Made by a program: the position numbers and the translations under genes. From Gammaproteobacteria bacterium (lineage in GTDB: Bacteria; Pseudomonadota; Gammaproteobacteria; Pseudomonadales; Azotimanducaceae): DNA of 64,000 nt. The notes below the pieces were generated by a model, which saw only the letters and a program-made list of their open reading frames with translations, did no database searches and had not been told where the DNA came from. Positions 1 to 10,076 of the stretch are shown piece after piece. The stretch spans positions 1-64,000 of the forward strand of contig JAPOVY010000134.1 of assembly GCA_026707905.1 (NCBI GenBank), given 5' to 3'. The stretch's first letter is position 1; every line of letters begins with the position of its first letter.

Positions 1-260
1 TCGCGATCGGGCGCATTTTTATATGTGGAATTTGCAGAAGATTATTTTCACAACCTCCAAATAAGATTTTCGTTTATTTAATACGATAAATTTCACCACA
101 AAACCTTTGTAACGATCATAAAAATCGGGCGAATGTTACCGACGGAATTCGGAGATTCTTTTACAAAATATTGCTCGATTGATCAGATCACCCACGGATT
201 GTCTGTTCGTCGCGCATACGCACTAGAATCGCACGGTCATATCGAATTAAGAAACCAATA
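1..260. other. AT-rich non-coding leader
   Basis: This stretch is A+T-rich and holds no convincing reading frame, RNA gene or transposon end. It may carry the promoter for the two small genes that follow, but no clear -35/-10 pair could be assigned. The window edge may cut off an upstream gene. Confidence 0.4.
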
Positions 261-542
261 TTGAAGTTCAAGTTTCCGCCGCCACCAAACTTTCACCGCG
301 ATATGAGCGGTCTGGAATTACCTTCGAGGGTCAAACACTTTAAGATTAGGACGTGCGATGGATCCGGCGTCTGTTTGCAGTTTGGTTACGCAAACGGCGA
401 CGGTTCGAACACGGAGAGAATCTCGCTGAATTTACCCGCGGCACCAAAACTATCTAGCGAATTGACCGAGGCGGTTGACGAATACCTATACAACACGGGT
501 GAAGCGATCATAGAAGAAGAAATTCCTGGATACGGAAGATAA
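261..542 (+). CDS. Hypothetical small acidic protein
   Basis: This is a 93-residue frame starting at TTG 261; an in-frame ATG at 303 would give a 79-residue protein and is an equally reasonable start. It has no signal peptide, membrane segment or recognised motif. The C-terminal third is acidic and likely helical (SELTEAVDEYLYNTGEAIIE). It lies just upstream of a small lipoprotein gene and the sterol methyltransferase homologue in the same direction, with a 22-base gap, so co-transcription is possible. I do not recognise the family. Coding status rests on an amino-acid composition typical of a real protein and on its position. Confidence 0.45.
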   Translation: MKFKFPPPPNFHRDMSGLELPSRVKHFKIRTCDGSGVCLQFGYANGDGSNTERISLNLPAAPKLSSELTEAVDEYLYNTGEAIIEEEIPGYGR

Positions 543-564
543 CCTCATCCACTTAATAAACGTC

Positions 565-822
565 ATGTTTCAATCCGATCGTCTTAAGCTGCTCGTGTTA
601 CCCATCGTATTTGCGTCCTTATCTTCCTGTGCCATTTTTGACTATATCTTTGAAGTGAAGGAGATCTGTGATCCAGGACAATACCAAGTGCAGTTCGTAG
701 AGATCGCCACCGAGATCGTACGAGTCAAATGCATGAATGAAGGACAACTCGACGTTCTGAAGCAGGACAGCACGGTGCGGATTATCAGTGCAGCGTACAG
801 TAAAAGGCGCAGTAATGACTAA
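565..822 (+). CDS. Small putative lipoprotein
   Basis: An 85-residue protein beginning at ATG 565. The N-terminus has a basic residue pair, a hydrophobic stretch (LLVLPIVFASL) and a lipobox-like LSSC with Cys at residue 22, so it is probably an exported lipoprotein with a mature part of about 64 residues. The mature part has two more Cys and no known domain. Its end overlaps the most likely start (815) of the downstream sterol methyltransferase gene by 8 bases, which suggests translational coupling and a possible shared role. Function unknown. Confidence 0.6.
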   Translation: MFQSDRLKLLVLPIVFASLSSCAIFDYIFEVKEICDPGQYQVQFVEIATEIVRVKCMNEGQLDVLKQDSTVRIISAAYSKRRSND

Positions 823-1819
823 CGAGATTCAACGACCTATCTCAAACGCGATTCGCCAAGAGAAAACAGCGGAGACGCTCCTAGAGTACCGGAACGGGTT
901 TACGCGCGCCGACGATGAATACGCACCGATGGTTGAACGGTACTACAAGTTAGTCACGGACTTCTACGAATTCGGTTGGGGTCAATCATTCCACTTCGCA
1001 CCTATTCGCAAGGGGGATTCTCTAGAAGAGTCTATTGCTAATCACCAGCGCTTCCTCGGCGATGCTTTAGACCTTAAACCGGGCATGAACGTGTTGGACG
1101 TCGGCTGCGGCGTCGGCGGACCGCAACGTTCGTTGGCTAAGAAATACGGAGCGACCGTCACGGGACTGAACATTTCTGAATACCAGCTTCAAAAATGTGC
1201 GGAATACAACGAGAAATCGGGTTTGGCGGAACTCTGCCACGTGCTACTTGGTGATTTCATGGCAGTTCCCGCCGACGATGAGAGTTTCGATGCGGCATAC
1301 CACATTGAAGCGATCGCCGCCCATGCACCAGACAAAAAGACCGCCTACGAAGAGCTGTTCCGCGTCTTGAAACCAGGGGCGATTTTTGCTGGTTACGAAT
1401 GGTGCATGACGCCTTCGTACGACGCGAATAAGAAAGAACATCGCGAAATCAAGGAAGCTATCGAATACGGTAATGCGCTACCGCAAATCGCCTCGTTCTC
1501 GGATGTCGAGAACAGTCTGCAATCCGCTGGATTTGAGTTGATTGAGACCAATGACCGCGCGTTTGAGGCTGACTCCGATACGCCCTGGTATCGCCCGTTA
1601 GAGGGAAGCGTGAGGACTTTGAGAGGCTTTCCAAGGTCAACTGCAGGGCGCAAGGTGACCTCGACGGTTTTGCGCGTCCTTGAATCGTTACGCCTTGTAC
1701 CTCAAGGCGCGTACGAAACGCAGGAGATTCTCAACATCGCCGCCGATAGTCTGGTAGCGGGAGGTCGTTTGGGGATTTTCACTCCGATGTACTATCATAA
1801 AGCTCGTAAGCCGAACTGA
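815..1819 (+). CDS. Sterol 24-C-methyltransferase homologue (Erg6/SMT-like)
   Basis: A 334-residue SAM-dependent methyltransferase. It carries the diagnostic SMT blocks: an aromatic region YEFGWGQSFHF near residues 51-61, the SAM motif I LDVGCGVGGP near 94-103, a HIEAIAAHAP block, a RVLKPG block, GYEWCMT, and a C-terminal GIFTPMYYHKARKP that closely resembles plant and fungal enzymes. Known family members transfer a methyl group from SAM to C-24 of the sterol side chain. ATG 815 is preferred over GTG 788 because an AAGG sits upstream and it gives the expected N-terminus. The length suits the family. No squalene epoxidase or oxidosqualene cyclase gene is in this window, so the substrate could be an imported sterol; that is inference. 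The upstream gene overlaps it by 8 bases. Confidence 0.88.
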   Translation: MTNEIQRPISNAIRQEKTAETLLEYRNGFTRADDEYAPMVERYYKLVTDFYEFGWGQSFHFAPIRKGDSLEESIANHQRFLGDALDLKPGMNVLDVGCGVGGPQRSLAKKYGATVTGLNISEYQLQKCAEYNEKSGLAELCHVLLGDFMAVPADDESFDAAYHIEAIAAHAPDKKTAYEELFRVLKPGAIFAGYEWCMTPSYDANKKEHREIKEAIEYGNALPQIASFSDVENSLQSAGFELIETNDRAFEADSDTPWYRPLEGSVRTLRGFPRSTAGRKVTSTVLRVLESLRLVPQGAYETQEILNIAADSLVAGGRLGIFTPMYYHKARKPN

Positions 1820-1956
1820 CGTAATCAGCTCACGGTCCCTGTCTAACTGGACGTGACGTATCTCTTCTCACCTTAATTCTCTGAACCGTTGAACTGAAGA
1901 GCAAAGAATGGTCGGTCTCCTTGTTGACCCCTCGTAACGCGCATCAAACCTAGGCG

Positions 1957-3249
1957 GTGGGTAAGCGAAACGCAGTACTTTCCAACGCTTTTTCGACTAT
2001 ATGTGCGATAGTGCTCATTGGTTGCGGCGGTGGAGGGAGCAATCCAGAACCTGTCGTCGTCCCGCCTCCAGCGCCCATTACACCGCCTCCACCTCCGCCG
2101 CCGCCTCCGGCGCCGCCTCCGGCGCCCGCATCACTCACGACGAGTGCACAATCTTGTGAAGACGGGCAAGCCGGAGATTTCGCATGCCTTCGTATTTCGC
2201 TACGAAGTCGTGTACCAAACGACGAAATGGGGGGCGACTTTGGCAATGACCTTTGGGGATGGCATGACGAAGAAACTGGTCGAGAGTACGCGCTGATGGG
2301 TCTGGGTAATGGCACCGCATTCGTCGATGTCACCACACCAGACGAACCCTCCTATCTAGGCCGCCTACCGACCGAGTCGGAAAGCTCGTTATGGCGTGAT
2401 ATTAAGGTCTACCAAAACTACGCATATATCGTCGCCGACCACGCCGGTATCCATGGTATGCAGGTGTTTGACTTGACACGATTGCGGAACCAGTCAACGC
2501 CTCAGGAATTTGTTGCTGATACAGTGTATGGTGACTTCGAGCACTCGCACAATCTCGTGATTAACGAAGATTCGGGCTTTATTTACGCCGTCTCTACCGA
2601 TACGTGTGAGGGCGGTTTGCACATGATCGACCTCTCCATTCCGAATAACCCACAGTTCGCGGGTTGTCATATGACCGTCAGAACACACGACAGTCAGTGT
2701 GTTCTCTACGACGGTCCTGACGCTGATTACGCTGATAGAGAGCTCTGTTTTAGTTCGAACGAAGATCATTTTGAGATTGTCGACGTGACGGACAAATCAG
2801 CGCCGGTAACGATCTCCACTTTGACATACGAGCAACTCGGTTATGTACATCAAGGATGGCTGACTGACGATCACACGTTCTTTCTACTCGGGGACGAATT
2901 GGATGAAAGTACATTCCAACAACGTACTCGCACGCACGTCATTAACGTATCCAATTTGGACGCACCTGAGTATCTGTACGCGTATGAACACGAAACACAA
3001 GCAACTGACCATAACCTCTACGTTCTAGGTAACCGAGTATTTGAAGCGAACTACACGGTAGGACTAAGGGTGTTGGAGTTTGGGGATCTTTCGATACAAG
3101 AGATTTCTGAAGTCGCTTTCTTTGACACGTTCCCTGAACATGACGATGTTTCACTCACGGGTGCGTGGAGCGTCTTTCCTTATCTGCCATCTGGCACAAT
3201 CATCGTCAGCGATATTGAGAATGGGTTGTTTGTTCTAACACTAGAGTGA
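1957..3249 (+). CDS. LVIVD-repeat surface lipoprotein (choice-of-anchor B type)
   Basis: A 430-residue protein with GTG start at 1957. The N-terminus is a lipoprotein signal peptide with a VLIGC lipobox (Cys 23), then a glycine stretch and a proline-rich tether of about 30 residues, consistent with outer-membrane anchoring. The mature part has repeated blade-like units of the type 'FVDVTTPDEPSYLGRLPT', 'VFDLTRL', 'MIDLSIPNNPQFAG' and 'IVDVTDKSAPVTIS', characteristic of LVIVD beta-propeller repeats. Many such proteins are annotated as choice-of-anchor B family; their ligand is unknown. Several Cys pairs in the mature region could form disulfides. The start codon has only a weak ribosome-binding site, so the start is less certain than the family. 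Confidence 0.78.
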   Translation: MGKRNAVLSNAFSTICAIVLIGCGGGGSNPEPVVVPPPAPITPPPPPPPPPAPPPAPASLTTSAQSCEDGQAGDFACLRISLRSRVPNDEMGGDFGNDLWGWHDEETGREYALMGLGNGTAFVDVTTPDEPSYLGRLPTESESSLWRDIKVYQNYAYIVADHAGIHGMQVFDLTRLRNQSTPQEFVADTVYGDFEHSHNLVINEDSGFIYAVSTDTCEGGLHMIDLSIPNNPQFAGCHMTVRTHDSQCVLYDGPDADYADRELCFSSNEDHFEIVDVTDKSAPVTISTLTYEQLGYVHQGWLTDDHTFFLLGDELDESTFQQRTRTHVINVSNLDAPEYLYAYEHETQATDHNLYVLGNRVFEANYTVGLRVLEFGDLSIQEISEVAFFDTFPEHDDVSLTGAWSVFPYLPSGTIIVSDIENGLFVLTLE

Positions 3250-3619
3250 CGTAGCAATCGTTCACTTTCAAGATCCTTTCATCCGTCACACGCGTACCGT
3301 TTGTACGCGAGGTGGCTTTGCCTTCATAGAGGTGTCAATTGGGTCGTACTTAAGTTAAGTCACCGTCGTCGAAATCCAGGATATCGTATTCCTCAAGCGC
3401 GACGAGTGAGTTGCAATAGACGGTACGTATGGCAAGCTGACTATTACAGATCGTGCGAACGTGGCAGGTCTCGACGAAGTAATCGTCGATTTCAGCATGT
3501 TGGGCTAGTATTTTCCGAACTCGTACGTTAGTCGCTAAATAACCTCAAGGACCATTGAACATAAGCCAAAACGTACGAGTGTAATCTTGAGATCGAGTTG
3601 CGTTGTGAGCCTTTTCGTT
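3250..3619. other. Intergenic region with possible gene remnant
   Basis: This 370-base gap lies between a plus-strand lipoprotein gene and the end of the minus-strand protease gene. One plus frame from 3410 to 3508 reads VAIDGTYGKLTITDRANVAG and onward to DEVIVDFSMLG before a TAG, and the same frame upstream (3359-3406, before TGA 3407) is also protein-like (VEIQDIVFLKRDE). This resembles the tail of a repeat-rich secreted protein, but no start codon fits, so it may be a decayed fragment. No terminator was identified. Confidence 0.25.
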
Positions 3620-6600
3620 TCAATTACTTGACCACAGTGCAGACACATCCACACGGCCATTCTGGTCTCCATCTAACTCGTCGAGTCGTATGAGGTTTCT
3701 ATACGAGATCAGGACAACTTGAGCCCTAACGGTACCACCGTCGCGGTCATAGAGCGATACGGCCATATCTTGTTGATCGTCACCATCGATATCACCAGCA
3801 CATTCGAAATCGACGTTATAGGTGTGTTCCGCGAGGTCGCCGAAAGAAATTACCCACGAATTGGCCACTCCTTGGTTAATCACCGCGCTTAATTCGATGT
3901 TCCCATCCGCTACGTTGTCGAGTCGATCGAGCTCACTTAGATCACTAACATCAAACAGGAATATCTGCGGACCGTCGTCGTTCGTGTTTCCTTCAATGTT
4001 GCCAAATACCGTAGCCATACCTTGAACACGACCGTGTTCGCTATCCGGATAGCAAACGTCCAAGTATTGAACTCACCTGTTCGAAAAGAAGAGATGATGC
4101 CGTTGCGAAGCCCTTCCGCACGATCGTGGTGCTCAAGATGACGCATGTCGACTAAGTACATTTGCTGCGGAATGCTCGTTTTGAGTAACGGCAAAAAATA
4201 CGACGTGACGGCGCTGCTCTGATTAGCGTAGTTCGTAGTCGACAACGCGTTCAGAATGTCGAGATCATAACCCTCGATTCTGAATGAATTCGCTTGTGGA
4301 TATGAGTGTTCTAGGTCAATCTTCTTATCAATCTCCGAATCCGCGCTATCCATAAGCGGTAGATCGCTTGACGCAAGAAGGTACAGATATGAGCTGTCGA
4401 GATTGTTTACGAGCAATTCATCAACGCCATCTCGGTTCAAGTCCTGAATACGGCCAACGGAAACGACGCCAACTGCCGACTCATCGTCCGCGTCAAATTC
4501 GGCATCACGCTCTGAATAGAACGTCCACGCACCTTCATATTCAGAGATCGAATCGACAAATAGTGAATCGTCTGTATCGGCTTCGTCTGCCTCAACGATC
4601 GCTCGATTGGGTAAGACATACGCAGAGGCTACACCCACTTCTTCAGCATCACGAATCTGGCTTCCGAGCGTTCCAACCATCAACGTTGCCTTGTCGTCGT
4701 TCCCATCCAGATCCTGAATAAGTCGTCCGTTGATACCAAGGCCCTGCCGTCGATTCGAACTTCGCACGCGTGTGCACCAATCACGCTCTCCGCATTCGCT
4801 CAAGTCGATCTGCCCGTCCATCTCACCGTCTGCACTATCGAGATCCGACCAATCGGCACCATAGACAATCCAAACCGTTCCTGACGCTCCTTCCGCTAGT
4901 GGATCGAATAACACGATATCAGACTCACCGTCACCGTTGAGATCTCCTATCGTGGCCGCACTATAGGGAATCGCAAAATCGCCCAGATCAGGATTGACAA
5001 AACGGAACCTCGCTGGAGTCTGATGAGCGAGATTCAAGTCGATCGTTTGGTCTGAAACACCATCAAGCGCATCAAGCGTTTCGAGATCTGCACCTGAGAG
5101 AATGATCGTAGGGTGACCCGGAACATGACGCAACGCATTGGATATCTCCAGGTCGTCGATACCGTCACGATCCATGTCGCCGAGACTGAACGGGTAGGCC
5201 CCCGCAAAATCTAACGTCGACGGATCGATCGTATACCACTCGGATAACAAGCGATAGGACGTAATGGACTCAGATCCATAGTTATCGCCATACCCATCGC
5301 CGTCCTCGTCCGCCCACTCATACGGGTCCATCGGAAACGCATCTGAGTTGTCGCCATAACCGTCGCCGTCCGTATCAAGCCATTCGCTTGCGTTGAGCGG
5401 AAACGCGTCTTGCTCATCGACATAGCCGTCGCCGTCATCGTCGGTATCAGCGTTGTTGCCTACACCGTCTGCATCGGTATCGAGCCACTCGCTGGGATCC
5501 ATGACGAACGCGTCGCTATTGTCGCCCACGCCGTCGCCGTCGGTGTCCATCGTCTCTAACGGATCGAGCGGAAACGCATCTTCGAGATCGACCACCGCAT
5601 CGTTGTCGTCGTCAAGATCTTCTTCGTTCGGGATACCATCGTTGTCTGTGTCAGCTGGATACATATCCTCGTCGTTCAGAATCCCATCACCATCGATGTC
5701 GAGATCCTCGCGATCACCGATGCCGTCGAGATCCAAGTCTGAATGTTCCGTTTCGTCAAGGGGATAGGCATCGATCGAATTGGCAAAACCGTCGCCATCG
5801 GCGTCATATCGGTAATCCTTCAAATGCGGATAGACGTCAATAAGGTCTCGGATGCCATCGCCATCATCGTCGTCGTCATGCAGGTTCGGTATCCCATCTT
5901 CGTCGATGTCGCCTAAGCTGTTATGCAATAGCACGATATGGTCCTCGTCTCCATCTGATTGATCCAATGCACCGAGTTCGCTGGAGTACACCACATACAT
6001 CGTGCTGAAAGTACCACCAACATCCTCGGAGAAAACGCTGAAAACGAATTCGTGTTTCTGATCGTCGTCGAGATCCCCAAGTGTTGTCACACCCGCTAGC
6101 GCAGCATCACCTTTTGGACCGACCGGTACGCGTAGCTCGTAGATTCCAGGATATCGAATACGCAACGGTAAATTGACATAACCATTAAAGTCTTTACCTG
6201 TTGGATCATCTAGATAGTCGAGATCACCGAGTTCTGCGACAAACATGGATCGCGAACGTGCGGTGACCAGCAAGTCGAGTGAGTCGGCGTTTAACCCGCG
6301 AAGTACCGTCGATCCTGAAGCAGGCGTACCTAACCATAGAAAGTTCAAGTGCCAAGTACCTGGCGAGCTCCAGAAATTGCCCGTCAGTTCAACTGAACCG
6401 TCAGTCTCCAAATCGTTTTCGTCGTGAAGACTTAATCCACTCGTTGTAAAAGCTAACGTTCGAAACCGACTTCCCCACACCACTAGTTCATTCCGCGAAT
6501 CGCCATCCATATCGGTGAGCGCATCGATACCGATCCCGAAATTCGTGTCTTCCACATCGGTCACGCGGAATGTGCCAGTCGAGGAGACCAATGAATCGAT

Positions 6601-8961
6601 GTCTATTTGCCGGTCGTTATCCTCATCGTGCTCATTCAGGGATTGAAGTTGCGAGCCACTGAGAATGTAGACGCGACCCGGCGTGTCGTTTCCCACCACA
6701 CCAAGGACAAGGTCGTGTGAAGCGTCTTCACCAACGCCACCTAGATATTCCAGATCGCCTAACCCATTGATCCCCGATGTAGCTAAACGGTAAACTGAGG
6801 TATCGTCTTCAAATATGTCAGTGATCGAGCGCAGATCAACTGACAGACCTGAAAAACTCGTTCGAGGCAGCAGATACACCAAGGTCTCGAAACGTCGATT
6901 GGTCGCGTACACGATGACACCAAGATCAGACTCATCATCGCCGTCAAGATCACCGACCGCCGCCACGTCTGTCACTTCAAGACCGTCTCCGAATTGAATC
7001 CGTAGGCAGCCGTCAACATTGTCACAGTGTTCGATATGTAGATGTCGGTCCTCAGTGCCATCCTCACTATCGAGTGAAGTTAATGTGTCGGTTTCCAACT
7101 CCAAAAGGTAAAGGGAATCGCTAGCGAGTATCACTAGCTCTGAACCGCTATCTCCGTGATCGAGTAGCTCAAGCTGGCGTCCAAGGCGTCCATCCGCGAA
7201 CTGTCCATGAACCAACCACGAATCAGGTTCGCTCAAGACGTCCCTTAGGGTTTTATTGCCTGGTGTCGCGCTCTCCGATGAGGGCCGTTTTACCATTTCC
7301 GCTACCGATAACAGATACACCTTGCCCACATCTTTCGTATCGCCACTATCTGCGCTAGGTGCAGACACCGCAAGGTCTCGTACCCCGTCTTCGCCAAGGT
7401 CGCTCACCTGAACTGCACTGTATCCGAACTCATCCCCTTCTTCATCGCTGGAAATGCCGATGAGTTTGACTTCCGTGAGTGCAGCGTCGTACGGGTTCGG
7501 ATCCGATAGGTTCAAAATACCATCGTCATCGATATCAGGATCCGAGTTATCCCCAATCCCATCGCCGTCGGTATCCGCCCATTCCGATGGGTCATCGGGA
7601 AATGCGTCGCGATTGTCACCAAATCGGTCACCGTCGGTGTCAGTCGTTTCACTGGGGTCGATCGGGAAGGCGTCGGTCACAGCGCCTGCGCCATCGCCGT
7701 CAAAATCAAACTCCGGATCCGGCTCGGACGTACGAGCAAACTGGTATTTAAGAACATTAACTGAACGTGCTGAGTCGGCGCTTCCCGCTTCATTGGGTTC
7801 GGTATGCGGTACGCCGCATGGCTTACCGTGGCAGTCCTGTCTGGGATTAGAAAAGACATCCGCCACGATCGCGCTAAAGACAGACCTAGCGTAAGTCATG
7901 ATCGTGCCGAACTCGCCGTGCACTGCATGCCCTCGTGACCAAACGTAAGTACCCGTCGATAACTGCTCAAACGAATGCCCGAGTCCCATGAGGTGACCCA
8001 GTTCGTGCGCAGTCACCGCGATACCACAAATGGTTGGGTCCAGAAATACCTCGGTGTAAGCGAATCGTTCGTTCGGGTGCATTAAGCCCTTGTCCCCCTT
8101 ACCACCGATGGTCACGGCGTAGCCGCATATGCCGCCTGCGTGAGCGCGGAATGCGACAACCACGTCGGCTTGATATTCCTCTAATAACGCTTGATACCCA
8201 GCTCTGTCTAACGGTTTACCTCTCTCAATCTCAGGTAGGTCGTTCGCATCCAATACGCCAACTGCACGTAAGTGAACCGGACTGAAACTTCGTTCATACA
8301 TGTCATTGGTCGTGGTGAGCACGTGACCAATGAACGTTTCTGCATTGACGTTGTAACGCTCAAATGAATGTGCTTCGTGAAGAACTAGGACATCGATGAC
8401 CGGCACGGGGGGTACGCTTTCAGCGTCATTAGGATCGGTTCCTTCTACACGCTCATTAATGTCTCCAATACCATCGTCATCGGAATCCACCAAGTAATTC
8501 GCGTCTATCAGATTTGAGGATTGAATTGGGGTTTGATGTTCACCTTGGAACCAAACGGAATCCAAACTTCCGAATCCGTCGAACGTCTCGCTTTCATGCA
8601 ATATCAGCTCAAAGTAGTACCGCCCCTCTGGTAGTTCACCCAAGTTAATCTCGTACGTCTGTGTGTCAATTTCGGTATCTGGCGCGATGGTTTCGACCGT
8701 CGCAATCGTGTCAACAAGGGCGACATGCTGGACTAAATCGCCAGCTTCGGTGGTCATATCTCCCGCAATGCCCAACGTCACATAGAGATCGTGGACAATC
8801 TCCTCCGTTTGATTTACAAGACCGAAACTAACTACCGCGGTTTCCCCATCCGTGCTGTTGAGAGCGCAAGGACATATGAAGTTCACGCGCGTGCGTTCAA
8901 ATTGGCCAAATACTGGCAATACCGCAAACAACGCAAGTAATGAAAGGTAGATCCGCCACAT
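3620..8961 (-). pseudogene. Giant secreted metzincin protease with TSP3 and FG-GAP-like repeats, frameshifted
   Basis: The gene starts at ATG 8961 with a signal peptide (MWRIYLSLLALFAVLPVFGQ). A zinc protease domain at about residues 185-400 has HELGHLMGLGHS (His319, Glu320, His323, His329) and a Met-turn GTIMTYA, the metzincin signature. After it come calcium-binding thrombospondin type-3 repeats (DTDGDGIGDNSD type) near residues 420-500 and again in a longer cluster, interleaved with FG-GAP/integrin-alpha-like units (DLDGDDESDLGV type). The main frame runs off at 3937, but from about 4063 down to 3620 the next frame continues the same repeat style (FLFDVSDLSELDRLDNVADG) to a stop. A net -1 shift near 4062-4075 therefore splits a protein of about 1,780 residues. 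The main 1,674-residue part could still be made and active. It lies beside an EF-hand protein gene on the same strand. Confidence 0.82.
5250..5910 (-). repeat. Tandem thrombospondin type-3 calcium-binding repeats
   Basis: Within the giant protease gene this stretch encodes about ten imperfect copies of an Asp-rich unit such as DTDGDGVGDNSDAFPMDPSEW. At DNA level it shows a periodic pattern (gtcgccgtc.. and ..tcgccataacc motifs) that could be mistaken for a CRISPR array. The period varies and the frame stays open throughout, so it is a coding repeat. Such repeats bind calcium and rigidify extracellular proteins. A shorter cluster of the same kind lies near 7480-7720. Confidence 0.8.
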
Positions 8962-9502
8962 CGTTATTTCAGTAACTCAATCTCGTTAGGTGGTATTTCG
9001 AATCTACGGGTTCATGATGACGCGGAGAGTGATTCGGATTTTGACGACCGTAAGTTGATACTGAACTTACGAAGTGACGAAGCATGTTGTAGAACGGATC
9101 TCGACGTAGTATCTATTCTGTGTTCGTAAAAGAACCGTGCCACGTAGCAGCCACTATGCCATGAATTACGCGCCGTCTCTACTTCGTAATGTACAGAAAC
9201 CGATACCAATGGGATTTTGATTCAAATATCGTCGCCAATTCGGGACAGTCGATTGATCAATCGAATTAAACAGGTATTTCGATAACTTTCTGTGAACAGA
9301 TTGGGGATATTTTCAATTTTGACCACGAGCAAGTTATTTACGCCAGCTCTCGTGCGGCTTTGTTCGTTAGGAAGTGCTCGGTTGAGTTAAACAGGGATTC
9401 ATTGGACATTTTCAGATATTTCCGCTCATCTCTTTTTAGAGCCGATTGAACTCACGACATTACATGCAGAATCCCCACCAATCTTTATCTGACGATCCTA
9501 GG
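8962..9502. other. Long intergenic region with one perfect hairpin
   Basis: This 541-base gap separates the giant protease gene from the EF-hand gene, both on the minus strand. It has stop codons in all frames at short spacing and no credible gene; a 65-codon minus frame at 9012-9209 has no coding character. The only clear structure is the perfect inverted repeat at 9049-9071. It presumably holds the protease promoter, which I could not assign. Confidence 0.4.
9049..9071. other. Perfect 8-bp inverted repeat (hairpin)
   Basis: CGTAAGTT at 9049-9056 pairs exactly with AACTTACG at 9064-9071 across a 7-base loop. It lies about 90 bases upstream of the protease start on the minus strand. There is no T-run beside it, so it is more likely an operator or leader structure than an intrinsic terminator. 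Its function is not shown by sequence. Confidence 0.35.
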
Positions 9503-10021
9503 CTATTCCTCTTCATTTGATTCCCTTTCGCCGCCCATCCTTGTTTTGTAGAACTCCTCCCATTCACTTCTCGTGACTTTGCCATCTTCGTTAGTATCGA
9601 AGATATATATAACTTCAATAAATGCCATCATCTCCTCCCAACTAATTCGCTCATCTTTGTCTGTGTCGAAGATTCGAAATTCGATCTGGGCAACATCAAG
9701 CGGCGTTTCTCTCAGAGGAGGTAAGCCATCAGGTTCGGGTGAGCTCGCTGTGCCTTCTCCGTTCTGGTTCGAACTTTCTTGTTCTATTCTTGGTAATCGG
9801 CTCAGAAACAGATACTCGTTTTTGCTCAGATAACCATCGTCATCAATATCCAATCGATCGAAACGCGTCTTAAACATGGCGCGGAATGTTGCGACCATGC
9901 TTTCTACCTCTATTTCCTCTGGAAATCGTGTTGAATTGAAAGCCATGTCAGGCGTTTGCCCCTGTGTAAATAGCGCTACAGAGCAAATAGACGCAAGAAA
10001 GCAGAATTTCTTCAGACTCAA
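9503..10021 (-). CDS. Secreted EF-hand calcium-binding protein
   Basis: A 172-residue protein starting at TTG 10021, supported by an AAGGAG ribosome-binding site about 7 bases upstream (plus-strand 10029-10035). The N-terminus is a signal peptide (MSLKKFCFLASICSVALF.. cleaved near TQGQ). Three EF-hand loops are visible: DIDDDGYLSKNE, DTDKDERISWEE and DTNEDGKVTRSE, each with acidic residues at loop positions 1, 3, 5 and a Glu at 12. It most likely binds calcium in the periplasm or outside the cell. The gene upstream of the giant TSP3 protease on the same strand also points to calcium-dependent surface biology, although 540 bases separate the two. Confidence 0.85.
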   Translation of the reverse strand: MSLKKFCFLASICSVALFTQGQTPDMAFNSTRFPEEIEVESMVATFRAMFKTRFDRLDIDDDGYLSKNEYLFLSRLPRIEQESSNQNGEGTASSPEPDGLPPLRETPLDVAQIEFRIFDTDKDERISWEEMMAFIEVIYIFDTNEDGKVTRSEWEEFYKTRMGGERESNEEE

Positions 10022-10076
10022 TCGATTTCTCCTTTCTGGTTCGTACGACTAGGGCTGTTCTGATCTGAAAGCAGGT

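Noticed and set aside
1950..2336. Gly-rich minus-strand frame
   Set aside because: It is the shadow of the proline-rich tether of the LVIVD lipoprotein.
3301..3531. 76-codon Arg-rich plus frame
   Set aside because: Composition is typical of a shadow frame; the neighbouring frame at 3410-3508 is more protein-like.
5250..5910. Periodic repeat resembling a CRISPR array
   Set aside because: The unit length varies, spacers are not unique blocks, and the frame is open; it encodes TSP3 repeats.
9012..9209. 65-codon minus frame in the 9 kb gap
   Set aside because: No ribosome-binding site, motif or coding-like composition; it contains the hairpin at 9049-9071.
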